Source: Fulvimonas soli (GTDB lineage: Bacteria > Pseudomonadota > Gammaproteobacteria > Xanthomonadales > Rhodanobacteraceae). From it: a stretch of DNA of 64,000 nt. Where the stretch lies: positions 1 through 64,000 of the forward strand of contig NZ_QGHC01000004.1 in NCBI RefSeq assembly GCF_003148905.1. Reading direction: 5' to 3'. Each line of letters begins with the position of its first letter. Within the stretch, counting starts at the first letter, position 1. Made by a program: the position numbers and the translations under genes. The notes under the pieces were generated by a model, which saw only the letters and a program-made list of their open reading frames with translations, did no database searches and had not been told where the DNA came from. Positions 54,970 through 64,000 of this stretch are shown here, piece after piece.

Positions 54970-57900
54970 ATGAACCGTATCTACCGCATCGTATTCAACC
55001 GCAGCCTCGGGTTGTGGCAGGTCGTTTCCGAAACCGCCCGGGCGCGGGGCAAGGCGGGGCGAAGCGCCGCCCTGGCGGGCGCGGCGCTGGCGCTGGCGCT
55101 GGCCGCCGGACCCGCCTTGGCCGATGGCGGCGGCGGAAGCAACCACAGGAATACCGGCCTGGGCGGCGCGGGCGGGGTGGACAATCCGCTGGGGCCGGGC
55201 GGCGCGGGCGGCGATGCTGTTCCGGGCAGCACGCAGGGCGGCGGCGGCGGCGGCGCAGGCATCACCGGCGGCGCGGGCGGCCAGGGCGACTCGGCCTCCG
55301 GCGCCGGCAACGGTGGCGCGGGCGGCGCGCATGGCGCGGTGCTGGCCGGCACGCTTTCGGACATCACCGCCGCCACTGCGGGTAGCGGCGGTGGCCAAGG
55401 CGGCTTCGGCTCCGGCGGCGATGGCGGCGGCGGTGGCGCGGGCGGCTACGGAGTGGTGATGGACGCCGGCGGCGATCTCGGTACGCTGGCCGGCAGCCTC
55501 ACCGTCCGGGGCGGCGATGGCGGCGCGGGCGGTGACAGCCCCAACCGCTACGGCGGCGACGGCGGCAGCGGCGGCGTCGGGCTGTATCTTGCCCAACCGG
55601 ACGCTAGCGTCACCATCGCCGGCACGGTATCGGGCGGCGATGGCGGCAAAGGCGGCGGTGGGCTCGGCGCCGGCGCCAGCGGCAGCGGCGGCAACGGCGG
55701 CGCCGGGCTGGTGTTCGCCCAGTCGGGCGGCACGGCCGTCATCACCGGCACGGTGCAGGGCGGCAACGGCGGGGCTGCCTATGCCGGCAGCCCGAACGGC
55801 GTCGGCGGCGTCGGCATCACCGGCGCGGATCTGACCGTCATCAACAGCGGCACGATCAGCGGCGGCCTGTCCGGCGACGGCGCGACGCGGGCCGACGCCA
55901 TCGACTTCACCGGTGGCGTGAACACGCTGGAACTGCGGGCCGGCTCCACGATCACCGGCAATGTCCTCGCCTACAGCAGCGCCGACACGCTGCGCCTGGG
56001 CGGCGACGCGGACGCCGTCTTCGACGTCTCGCAGATCGGCACGCAATATTCCGGCTTCGGCGTCTTCGAGAAAACCGGCGCCTCCACCTGGGCGCTGAGC
56101 GGCGCGACCACGCAGGCGACGCCGTGGACGGTCCAGGCCGGCACGCTGCGGGCGATCGCGTCCAACGTCCTGGGCGACGACAGCGCCATCACGGTAAACG
56201 CGGGCGCGACGCTCGACCTGAACGACAACAGCCAGAGCATCGGCTCGCTCGCGGGCGCGGGCGGCGTCACCCTCGGCGGCAACGGCGCGACCCTGCTCAC
56301 CACGGGCGGCGACGACACCAGCACCACCTTCTCCGGCGTCATCAGTGGCGCCGGCGGCCTGGTCAAGACCGGCACGGGCACCTTCACGCTCTCCGGCGCC
56401 AACACCTACGCCGGCAGCACCACCATCAGCGGCGGCACGCTGGCCGTGTCGGCCGACGCCAACCTGGGCGCGGCCTCGGGCGGCCTCACGCTCGCCGGCG
56501 GCACGCTGGAAAACACCGCGGCCTTCACCAGCGCGCGCGACATCACCCTGGGCAGCGGCACCGCGGGCATCTTCCAGACCGACGCCGACCTGACGCTCTC
56601 CGGCACGATCGGCGGCGCGGGCGGCCTCGCCAAGCTGGGCGCCGGCACACTGACGCTCACCGGCACGGCCGATTACGGCAGCAATTCGGCCTCTCCCGTC
56701 ACTTCCACATCAGTGGACGGCGGCGCCTTGGTGGTGGACGGCGGCAATCTCACGAACGCCGAAAGCATAGATGTCGGGATCAACAACGATGCCGCTCTGG
56801 TCGTCAAGAACGGGGGCGTCATCGATACGCTTGGAATCACGGGCGGTCGCGCCGATCTGTCTTCTTCCGGCCGAATCATCGTTACCGGCCCGGGCTCCAC
56901 CCTGACAACCACCAGCAGCATCCTTGATGTCAATCTGTTCAATGGAAGCCTCACGCTGGAGGATGGCGGCACGCTCATGACGGGCTCCGGGACTGGCGTG
57001 CGGTTGTGGAACGGTAGCACCATCAACTTCGGCAGCCCCGACCTCGCCAACCCCACCACGGCGGGCAGCTACAGCGGCGCCCCCATCACCGGCCAGGTTG
57101 CCAGCGGCGGCATCGTCAACTTCAACCAGACCGACAGTCTGACCCTGGCCGCGCCGCTCACCGGCGCGCTGGCCGTCAACCAGCGCGGCACCGGCACGAC
57201 CCTGCTCACGGGCGCCAGCACCTACACCGGCGACACCCTGGTCACCGCCGGTACGCTCGTCGTCGACGGCAGCAGCACGAGCAGCAACGCCACGGTGAAC
57301 GGAGCCCTGATCGTCGGCAGCGACGCCGCGCACAGCAGCGCCAGCTTCGGCGGCGACGTGACGGTGAACGCCGGCGGCCTGCTGGGCGGCCACGGCGGCA
57401 TCGGCGGCAGCGTCACCGTGCAGGACGGCGGCACCTTGGCCCCGGGCAATTCGCCCGGCACCACCACCATCGCCGGTAACCTGACGCTGAACAGCGGCTC
57501 GCTGCTGCAATTCGAGCTGGGCAATTCCGCCGGCACGGCCGGCGTGGACAGCGATCTGGTGAACGTGGGCGGCAACCTTACGCTGGACGGCAAGCTCAAC
57601 GTCAGCGCGCTGTCCGGCTACGGTGCGGGCGAGTACCAACTGTTCAGCTACGGCGGCACGCTCACCGACAACGGCCTGGACTTCGGCGTCATGCCGGTAG
57701 CCTACGACTACCAGCTCGACACGGCGACCGCCCACCAGGTCAAGCTCGGCGTGACCGCGGCCACGGCGCAGTATTGGGACGGCGCGAACACCACGCCGTC
57801 CGGCGTGGCCCAAGGCGCGGGCGGCAGCGGCGCTTGGGATGGTAGCACCAGCAACTGGACCAACGGCGCCGGCAGCGCCAACAGCGCCTGGAGCGGCGAC

Positions 57901-60900
57901 CTGGCCGCCATCTTCGCCGGCACGGCCGGCACGGTGACGATCGCCGACGGCTACACCGCCAGCGCGCCGGCGCTGTCGTTCCTCACGGACGGCTACCGGC
58001 TTTCGGCCGCCGGCAGCGGCAAGCTGGAGCTCACCGGCGCCGCGACGGTGGAAGTGCTCAACGCCGGCACCACCGCCGCTATCGACGCGCCGATTGCCGG
58101 TACCAATGGCCTGACCAAGAGCGGCGCGGGCACGCTGGTGCTCGGCGGCGCGAATACCTACACCGGCGGCACGACGGTGGCGGGCGGCACGCTTTCCGTG
58201 TCGTCCGACGCCAACCTGGGCGATGCCAGCGGCGGTCTGACGCTCGACGGCGGCACACTGCAAAACACCGCGGCCTTCACCAGCGCGCGCGACATCGCGC
58301 TGGGCGCCGGCGGCGGCACGCTGCAGACCGACGCCGACCTGACGGCCCATGGCGCGATCGCCGGCGACGGCGGCCTGACCAAGACCGGCGACGGTACGCT
58401 CACCCTCGCGGGTGCGAATACCTACACCGGCGGCACGAACATCAACGCCGGCGTCCTGCAAGTCGGCAATGCCAACGCCCTCGGCTCCGGCCAGATCGTG
58501 CTGGGATCGGGCGGCGACAGCGCCACCCTGCGCTTCCTCGGCGACTTCACGCTGGCGAACGACCTGGCGTGGGGAGGCTTCAGCGCCGACGACGACATCA
58601 TCGACACCAACGGTCATGACGTCACCTTGAGCGGCAGCATGCTGACGACGAAGCCGCTGCCGGGCGGCTTCACCAAGGAGGGGGCGGGTACGCTCACCCT
58701 CACCGGCGACAGTGGGACCAGCCAGCCCTTCGTCACGGTCATCAGCGGCGGCACCCTGCAGCTTGGCGACGGCGGCACGTCGGGCATGATCAACGGCCCC
58801 GTGACGGACAACGGCGAGCTGGCCTTCAACCGCAGCGATGCGGTGAGCTTCGACAGTTCCATCAGCGGCACGGGCAGCGTGACCAAGCTGGGCGACGGCA
58901 CGCTGACGCTGACGCAGGCCAACAGCTACAGCGGCGGCACCACGATGGCCGCCGGTACGCTTCAGGTCGCCAGCAACACCAGCCTCGGCCACGCCGCCGG
59001 CACGCTGACCTTCAGCGGCGGCGCGCTGCGCACGACCGGCAGCTTCACCATGAACCGCGCCACCACGCTGCTCGCCGATGGCACGTTCGACGTGGACAGC
59101 GGCACGCTGCTCACGCAGTCCGGCGTCATGTCGGGCAACGGCGGCCTCATCAAGCGGGGCGACGGCACGCTGGTGCTGACGGGTGCCAACAGCTATGCCG
59201 GCGGCACCACGGTCAACGCCGGCACGCTGCAGATCGGCGATGGCGGCGCCAGCGGCAGCATCGTCGGCAATGTGGTGGACAACGGCGTGCTGGCCTTCGA
59301 CCGCAGCGACGCCCTGACTGTCGACGGCACGGTGTCGGGCACGGGAGTCCTGGTGCAGGCCGGTAGCGGCACGACCATCCTGACCGCCGACAACAGCTAC
59401 ACGGGCGGCACCACGATCAGCGCGGGCACGCTGCAACTGGGCAGCGGCGGCGCCAGCGGCAGCATCGTCGGCAACGTCGTCGACAACGGCGCGCTGGTCT
59501 TCGACCGCGCCGGTACGCTGACCATGAACGGCGTGGTGTCCGGCACGGGTTCGGTCACGCAGTCGGGACCGGCCGGGTCGGCGACGGTGCTGACGGGCGC
59601 CAACAGCTATGCCGGCGCCACCACCGTATCGGGCGGCACGCTCTACATCGACGGCGACCAGAGCGCGGCGACCGGGGCGACCAGCGTGGCCGGCGGCGCG
59701 GCCCTGGGCGGCATCGGCACGATCGGCGGCAGCGTGGCCATCGCCGGCGGCGGCACGCTGACGCCGGGCGATACGGGCCCGGCGCCGGGCACGCTCACGA
59801 TCAAGGGCGACCTGTCCCTGGACAACGGCGCGAGTCTGGCCTACAGCTTCGGCCAGGCGAACGTGGTGGGCGGCCCGCTCAACGACCTGACCGACGTGCA
59901 GGGCAACCTCACCCTGGGCGGCACGCTGAACGTGGCGACCAGCACGGGCGGCAGCCTCGACCCCGGCATCTATCGCGTCATCAACTATGCGGGCTCGCTG
60001 ACCAACAACGGGCTGGCGCTGGGCACGGTGCCCGCCGGCAGCTTCTTCGTGCAGACCTCGGTGGTCAATCAGGTGAACCTGGTCAATACCGCCGGCCTGA
60101 CGCTCAACTATTGGGACGGCGCGGCGGGCGGCAAGAACGACGGCGCGATCGCCGGCGGCGATGGCGTGTGGCAGAACAGCGCGGGCAACGACAACTGGAC
60201 CACGGTCGACGGCACGCTCAACGCACCCTGGGCCAGCAATGCCTACGCCGTCTTCTCGGCGGCGCCGGGCACGGTGACGGTGGATGGCTCGCTGGGCGCG
60301 GTCGGCGCCTCGGGCATGCAGTTCGCCAGCGACGGCTATGTGGTGCAAGGCGATGCGATCACGCTGGTCGGATCGACGGCGGCTCCCGGCGTGTCGGTCA
60401 TCCGCGTGGGCGATGGCGCCTCGGACGGCGCCGCGTACACGGCCACGATCAACAGCGTGCTGGCCGGCGCGACGACGCTGGAAAAGACCGATTTCGGCAC
60501 TCTGGTCCTGAACGGGGCGAACACCTACACGGGCGGCACGCAGATCGACGGCGGCGTGGTGCAGGTGGCGAGCGACGCCAACCTGGGCGCCGCGGCGGGC
60601 GGGCTGGGGCTGGACGGCGGCACGCTGCGGACCACGGCGGACATGACGACCGCGCGCGCGGTGACGCTGGGCACGAACGGCGGCGCCTTCGATACGCTGT
60701 CCGGCACCACGCTCGCCATCGGCAGCGCCATAGCCGGCGCCGGCGCGATGACCAAGGCCGGCGACGGCACGCTGGTGCTGACCGGCGCCAACACCTACAC
60801 CGGCACGACGACGATCGCGGCGGGCACGCTGGCGCTCTCCGGCGCGGGTAGCGTTGCCGCGTCCAGCGGCGTGCTCGACAACGGCGTGCTCGACATTTCA

Positions 60901-62517
60901 GGGACTACGTCGGGAGCGTCCATCAAGAACCTGGCCGGTTCCGGCACGGTGAACCTGGGCAGCCAGTCGCTTACTCTGACCAACGCCAGTGGCATCTTCA
61001 GCGGCACGTTCACGGGCACGGGCCAGTTCGTCAAGCAAGGCAGCGGCCTGCTGACCCTCAACGGTGACAGCTCGGCCTTCAGCGGCACGACCACGGTGTC
61101 GGGCGGCACGCTGGAAGTGGGCGATATCAATACGCCCTCGGCGGTTCTGGGCAGCAACGTCACGGTCGATGACGCGGGCACCCTGCGCGGCCATGGCAGC
61201 ATCCTGGGCGACGTTGCCAACAACGGCATCGTCGCCCCGGGCGGGTCCATCGGCACGCTGAGCGTGAAAGGCAACTATAAGCAAACCGGCAACGCCGCGC
61301 TGAACATCGAGGTCAGCCCCACTGCGGCATCGCAACTCAAGGTCGGCGGCAGCGCCAGCCTGGCCGGCACGCTGAACGTGACCTACGCTCCCGGCACGTA
61401 TTCGCCCCGGTCCTACACCCTGGTCTCGGCCTCCCAGGGCATCACGGGCGCTTTCGACACGGTCAACCATATCGGCACGGCCAATCTGGGCGGCCTGTCG
61501 CCTGGGCTGGGCTATACGGACAACACGGTCGATTTGTCGCTGACTGGCTCGAACGCTTCCGTCGTCGTCGCGCCCACCCAGACCAGCATCTACACCGCAA
61601 TGGGCACCGCCGCCGTCCTCGGCGCGCAGGCCACCAACGCCGCGCTGCTCGATCGCGCGGGGTCGGCCGGCGGCGCGGCTGCGGACGCGAACGCTTCGGG
61701 CAGCGCGGCTTGGGCGACCCTGACCGGCAACGTCACCGAGGTGGCCGGTCGCGCCGCCGCGCCGGGCTTCCAAGCGCAGCGTTACGGCTTCCTGGCCGGC
61801 CGGGACTTCTCCTCGGATCCGGACGCCGCGGGCATCGCCTTCGGCTACGACCATGCCGCGCTGTCCGAGCACGACACCGGCGATACAGGCACGCTCGATA
61901 CGGTGCGGGCGATGCTCTATGGCCGGCGCGACGCCGGCCCGGTAACGCTGGGCGCGACCGCCGGGGTGGGGCTGGTTTCCCTTTCGCAGAAACGTTCTTT
62001 CGGCCAGTTCGGCATGGCCGAGGACGATCACGCCGGGCAGGAGTTCACCCTGGGCGCGCAGGCCAGCCTGCCGCTGGCCCTGGGCGCGAACACCACGCTG
62101 ACGCCGAAGCTGGGCCTGCGCTACGCCTGGTTCCACGCCGACGGCTTCGGCGAGCACGGCGCGGGCGGCCAGAACCTGAAGGTGGGTTCGGATACGGTCA
62201 ACAGCCTGCAACCCTATGTGGGGGTCGCGCTCGACCAGGCGTTCGGCGATGCCGCGCATCCGGCCAACGCGCAGTTGCGCGTGGGGTACGCGCGCGAACT
62301 GCTCGACGCCAGCCGGAGCCTGGGGGTGATGTCACAGGACGGCACGCAGTTCACGGCGCCGGGGACGAGCCTGCCGCGCGGCTACTTGACCGCGGGCGTC
62401 GGAGTGACGCTGCACGCGGCAAAGAACCTCGACGTCACCTTCAGCTACGACACACTCTTCAACACGGGTGGCGCCCGCGCACAGCAGGGCAGTCTCAACG
62501 TGTCGTACCGGTTCTAG
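54970..62517 (+). CDS. Giant autotransporter adhesin with ESPR signal and PATR repeats
   Basis: The 2515-residue protein begins MNRIYRIVFNRSLGLWQVVS, the extended signal peptide region of large type V proteins, with cleavage near Ala51. Residues ~52-300 are extremely Gly-rich, PE_PGRS-like. Residues ~300-2150 contain many autotransporter-associated beta-strand repeats (units like GTLTLTGANTYTGGTTVNAG about every 50-100 residues) expected to form a beta-helix. Residues ~2225-2515 form the outer-membrane barrel ending SLNVSYRF with terminal Phe. GGGGG lies 4 bp before ATG 54970. Its BamA partner BamB is in the same window. No protease motif was seen, so adhesion or aggregation is the likely role. 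Confidence 0.9.
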   Translation: MNRIYRIVFNRSLGLWQVVSETARARGKAGRSAALAGAALALALAAGPALADGGGGSNHRNTGLGGAGGVDNPLGPGGAGGDAVPGSTQGGGGGGAGITGGAGGQGDSASGAGNGGAGGAHGAVLAGTLSDITAATAGSGGGQGGFGSGGDGGGGGAGGYGVVMDAGGDLGTLAGSLTVRGGDGGAGGDSPNRYGGDGGSGGVGLYLAQPDASVTIAGTVSGGDGGKGGGGLGAGASGSGGNGGAGLVFAQSGGTAVITGTVQGGNGGAAYAGSPNGVGGVGITGADLTVINSGTISGGLSGDGATRADAIDFTGGVNTLELRAGSTITGNVLAYSSADTLRLGGDADAVFDVSQIGTQYSGFGVFEKTGASTWALSGATTQATPWTVQAGTLRAIASNVLGDDSAITVNAGATLDLNDNSQSIGSLAGAGGVTLGGNGATLLTTGGDDTSTTFSGVISGAGGLVKTGTGTFTLSGANTYAGSTTISGGTLAVSADANLGAASGGLTLAGGTLENTAAFTSARDITLGSGTAGIFQTDADLTLSGTIGGAGGLAKLGAGTLTLTGTADYGSNSASPVTSTSVDGGALVVDGGNLTNAESIDVGINNDAALVVKNGGVIDTLGITGGRADLSSSGRIIVTGPGSTLTTTSSILDVNLFNGSLTLEDGGTLMTGSGTGVRLWNGSTINFGSPDLANPTTAGSYSGAPITGQVASGGIVNFNQTDSLTLAAPLTGALAVNQRGTGTTLLTGASTYTGDTLVTAGTLVVDGSSTSSNATVNGALIVGSDAAHSSASFGGDVTVNAGGLLGGHGGIGGSVTVQDGGTLAPGNSPGTTTIAGNLTLNSGSLLQFELGNSAGTAGVDSDLVNVGGNLTLDGKLNVSALSGYGAGEYQLFSYGGTLTDNGLDFGVMPVAYDYQLDTATAHQVKLGVTAATAQYWDGANTTPSGVAQGAGGSGAWDGSTSNWTNGAGSANSAWSGDLAAIFAGTAGTVTIADGYTASAPALSFLTDGYRLSAAGSGKLELTGAATVEVLNAGTTAAIDAPIAGTNGLTKSGAGTLVLGGANTYTGGTTVAGGTLSVSSDANLGDASGGLTLDGGTLQNTAAFTSARDIALGAGGGTLQTDADLTAHGAIAGDGGLTKTGDGTLTLAGANTYTGGTNINAGVLQVGNANALGSGQIVLGSGGDSATLRFLGDFTLANDLAWGGFSADDDIIDTNGHDVTLSGSMLTTKPLPGGFTKEGAGTLTLTGDSGTSQPFVTVISGGTLQLGDGGTSGMINGPVTDNGELAFNRSDAVSFDSSISGTGSVTKLGDGTLTLTQANSYSGGTTMAAGTLQVASNTSLGHAAGTLTFSGGALRTTGSFTMNRATTLLADGTFDVDSGTLLTQSGVMSGNGGLIKRGDGTLVLTGANSYAGGTTVNAGTLQIGDGGASGSIVGNVVDNGVLAFDRSDALTVDGTVSGTGVLVQAGSGTTILTADNSYTGGTTISAGTLQLGSGGASGSIVGNVVDNGALVFDRAGTLTMNGVVSGTGSVTQSGPAGSATVLTGANSYAGATTVSGGTLYIDGDQSAATGATSVAGGAALGGIGTIGGSVAIAGGGTLTPGDTGPAPGTLTIKGDLSLDNGASLAYSFGQANVVGGPLNDLTDVQGNLTLGGTLNVATSTGGSLDPGIYRVINYAGSLTNNGLALGTVPAGSFFVQTSVVNQVNLVNTAGLTLNYWDGAAGGKNDGAIAGGDGVWQNSAGNDNWTTVDGTLNAPWASNAYAVFSAAPGTVTVDGSLGAVGASGMQFASDGYVVQGDAITLVGSTAAPGVSVIRVGDGASDGAAYTATINSVLAGATTLEKTDFGTLVLNGANTYTGGTQIDGGVVQVASDANLGAAAGGLGLDGGTLRTTADMTTARAVTLGTNGGAFDTLSGTTLAIGSAIAGAGAMTKAGDGTLVLTGANTYTGTTTIAAGTLALSGAGSVAASSGVLDNGVLDISGTTSGASIKNLAGSGTVNLGSQSLTLTNASGIFSGTFTGTGQFVKQGSGLLTLNGDSSAFSGTTTVSGGTLEVGDINTPSAVLGSNVTVDDAGTLRGHGSILGDVANNGIVAPGGSIGTLSVKGNYKQTGNAALNIEVSPTAASQLKVGGSASLAGTLNVTYAPGTYSPRSYTLVSASQGITGAFDTVNHIGTANLGGLSPGLGYTDNTVDLSLTGSNASVVVAPTQTSIYTAMGTAAVLGAQATNAALLDRAGSAGGAAADANASGSAAWATLTGNVTEVAGRAAAPGFQAQRYGFLAGRDFSSDPDAAGIAFGYDHAALSEHDTGDTGTLDTVRAMLYGRRDAGPVTLGATAGVGLVSLSQKRSFGQFGMAEDDHAGQEFTLGAQASLPLALGANTTLTPKLGLRYAWFHADGFGEHGAGGQNLKVGSDTVNSLQPYVGVALDQAFGDAAHPANAQLRVGYARELLDASRSLGVMSQDGTQFTAPGTSLPRGYLTAGVGVTLHAAKNLDVTFSYDTLFNTGGARAQQGSLNVSYRF

Positions 62518-62576
62518 GCCGACGTCCGGGCATTGTCCGGGCTTGCTTCTGCCAGCGTGGTAAACGTGACGTTCGC

Positions 62577-62599
62577 AAAGGGGCCGGTGGCGCCTTTTT
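62577..62599 (+). terminator. Probable terminator after the autotransporter
   Basis: AAAGGGGCC and GGCGCCTTT form a 9-bp stem with one mismatch and a 3-nt loop, followed by TTTTT. Confidence 0.55.
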
Positions 62600-62712
62600 C
62601 CACGACGTTTCTGCCGATAACGGTCTTTGACCGGCCCTCGACCTGACGCCAATCCTCGCAACTGAGGCGCGCCTTTGTGCCGCGTGTCGCGCGAGAAAAA
62701 GCGGAGGCCGGG

Positions 62713-64000
62713 ATGCAAGGTCAAGGCGTGCTGTTCGGGCAGATTGCCGTCGTGTTCGGCATCGCGCTCGCCGGCGTGTGGACTGCCACACAATGGACAG
62801 CCGCTGCCCTGGGCTATCAGCTACGCCTTGGCTCGCCGTGGTTCTACTTTCTCGATACGCCGGTCTATCACCCATGGCGACTGTTCGAGTGGTGGTTCCT
62901 GTTCGATGGCTATGCGCCGCACATTTTCAGCATAGGCGGTGCCATCGCGGGCAGCGGGGGCCTGGTTGCCGCGCTGGTCGCCATCGCCATGTCGGTGTGG
63001 CGCTCGCGGCAATCGAAGCTCGTTACGACCTACGGCTCGGCACGCTGGGCCGAAGCCGCCGACATTCACAAGGCCGGACTCGACAAGCCTGCGGGCGTGT
63101 TCCTCGGCCTGCATCGCGGTCAGTACCTGCGCCATGAAGGCCCGGAACACGTCCTGACCTTCGCGCTGACGCGCTCCGGCAAAGGTGTCGGCCTCGTGGT
63201 GCCGACGCTGTTGAGCTGGCCCGCGTCCGCCGTCATCCACGACATCAAGGGCGAGAACTGGAGCATCACTGCGGGCTGGCGCTCGCGCTTCTCGCATTGC
63301 CTGCTGTTCAACCCGACCGATGCGAAATCGGCCGCGTACAACCCGCTGCTCGAAGTCCGACGCGGCGCGCATGAAGTACGCGACGTGCAGAATATCGCGG
63401 ACATTCTGGTCGATCCCGAAGGCGCGCTCGAACGCCGCAACCATTGGGAAAAGACCAGTCACGCACTGTTGGTCGGCGCCATCCTGCATGTGTTCTACGC
63501 GGGCGAGGACAAGACGCTGCGCGGCCGCCAACTTCCTGTCCGATCCCGCGTGCCCGTTCGAGCTGACGCTGCACCGGATGATGACAACGCGGCACTTGGG
63601 CGATGCTCCGCATCCCGTCGTCGCATCCGCAGCGCGCGAAGTGCTCAACAAGTCGGACAACGAGCGATCGGGCGTGCTGTCCACGGCCATGTCGTTCCTC
63701 GGCCTGTACCGCGACCCCACGGTGGCCGAAGTCACTTCTCGTTGCGACTGGCGCATCGCCGACCTAATTGCGTCCGAGCATCCCGTCTCGCTGTACCTCG
63801 TCGTGCCGCCGTCCGACATCAGCCGCACGAAGCCGCTGGTGCGCTTGATTCTCAACCAGATCGGCCGACGCCTGACCGAATCACTCGACGGCAGCGACGG
63901 CATCGCGCGCCGCCACAAGCTGTTGTTGATGCTGGACGAATTCCCGGCGCTGGGGCGCCTGGATTTCTTTGAGTCTGCGCTTGCCTTCATGGCCGGCTAT
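62713..64000 (+). pseudogene. traG: TraG/VirD4 conjugative coupling ATPase, frameshifted and running off the window
   Basis: From ATG 62713 the product shows TraG features: two N-terminal transmembrane helices, KLVTTYGSARWAEAADI, Walker A region FALTRSGKGVGLVVPTLLSW and VIHDIKGENWSITAGWRS. At about 63520 the frame shifts by one base. The correct continuation is NFLSDPACPFELTLHRMM and later LLMLDEFPALGRLDFFESAL (Walker B) up to the window end. Complete relatives have about 600-660 residues. TraG feeds the relaxase-DNA complex into the type IV secretion channel. The shift may be real or a sequencing indel. Confidence 0.85.

Larger units (their letters stand above)
40571..64000. mobile_element. 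guaA-integrated conjugative/mobilisable element (left part)
   Basis: The order is integrase, TA-like pair, AlpA, cargo operon, DUF2958, Lit-like protease, RadC, DUF932, DUF3363 relaxase (damaged), LuxR-autotransporter cargo and TraG. This follows the backbone of integrative elements of gamma- and betaproteobacteria carrying DUF2958-RadC-DUF932-relaxase-TraG-Trb genes. GC content is clearly lower than the chromosome in several parts. The replication/partition genes and the relaxase N-terminus appear deleted, and traG has a frameshift, so self-transfer is doubtful. The right end is not in the window. Confidence 0.85.

Noticed and set aside
56710-60348. 1212-codon minus-strand open frame inside the autotransporter
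   Set aside because: It mirrors the repeat periodicity of the autotransporter and has no signal peptide or domain.
56300-61300. Regular repeats resembling a CRISPR array
   Set aside because: The repeats are in-frame coding repeats of an autotransporter with variable spacing and divergent sequence; no 25-40-bp identical repeats and no cas genes.

Overview
The window comes from a GC-rich (about 70%) gammaproteobacterium, most likely of the Xanthomonadales/Lysobacterales (Xanthomonadaceae or Rhodanobacteraceae). The evidence is the ndk-rlmN-pilW-rodZ-yfgM-bamB-der block, the protein similarities, a secreted mannoside/N-glycan degradation operon typical of xanthomonads, and REP repeats of the type common there. 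Species cannot be named from sequence alone. Almost all identifications rest on motifs, domain order and gene context read by eye.

Positions 1-5400 and 16700-20850 look like two parts of an FNR-controlled (low-oxygen) stress regulon. There is an FNR-type regulator with all four iron-sulphur cysteines (1575-2333) and five TTGA(C/T)-N4-(G/A)TCAA boxes. The boxes lie in front of an NRAMP transporter, a universal stress protein, an acetyltransferase/Usp pair, an Hsp20 and a Host_attach-family gene. The NRAMP gene was cut by an IS3-family element that supplies its stop codon. An IS5-family deletion derivative sits exactly at the stop codon of the Host_attach gene. Between the two parts are a short Rhs/M91-metalloprotease toxin locus (frameshifted) with a translationally coupled exported partner, an IS1595 remnant, a frameshifted pirin gene, the mannosidase operon (GH2 exported by Sec; GH125 and GH92 exported by Tat), a broken ada gene, and a 2-oxoglutarate-oxygenase-like DUF6445 gene.

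Positions 20850-40665 are mostly core chromosome: a TetR-fadB-fadA fatty-acid oxidation unit with a perfect PsrA-type operator; ndk; rlmN, pilW, rodZ, yfgM, bamB and der; a rhodanese-MoeB/ThiF fusion; folD; guaB and guaA. REP/REPIN and other interspersed inverted repeats occupy several gaps.

From guaA onward (about 40570 to beyond 64000) lies an integrated conjugative or mobilisable element. It has a tyrosine integrase preceded by TGACGGTAAA iterons, a guaA 3' end of altered composition, a HicA-like/HTH pair with a 30-bp palindrome, AlpA, DUF2958, RadC, DUF932 fused by a deletion to the C-terminal part of a DUF3363 relaxase, and a frameshifted TraG/VirD4. Its cargo is the main interest. A four-gene operon (MBL, E2-E1-JAB triple fusion, second MBL, four-TM protein) is driven by a consensus sigma-70 promoter overlapping a perfect CIRCE element, so it should be repressed by HrcA and tied to GroEL status. 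Next to it are a Lit-like (peptidase U49) phage-exclusion protease lying between two 296-bp direct repeats, and a LuxR regulator with a giant autotransporter. Together these look like a defence island with an unusual heat-shock-type control.

Four genes outside the insertion sequences (rhs, pirin, ada, traG) carry single-base frameshifts, so either active gene decay or indel errors in the assembly must be considered.
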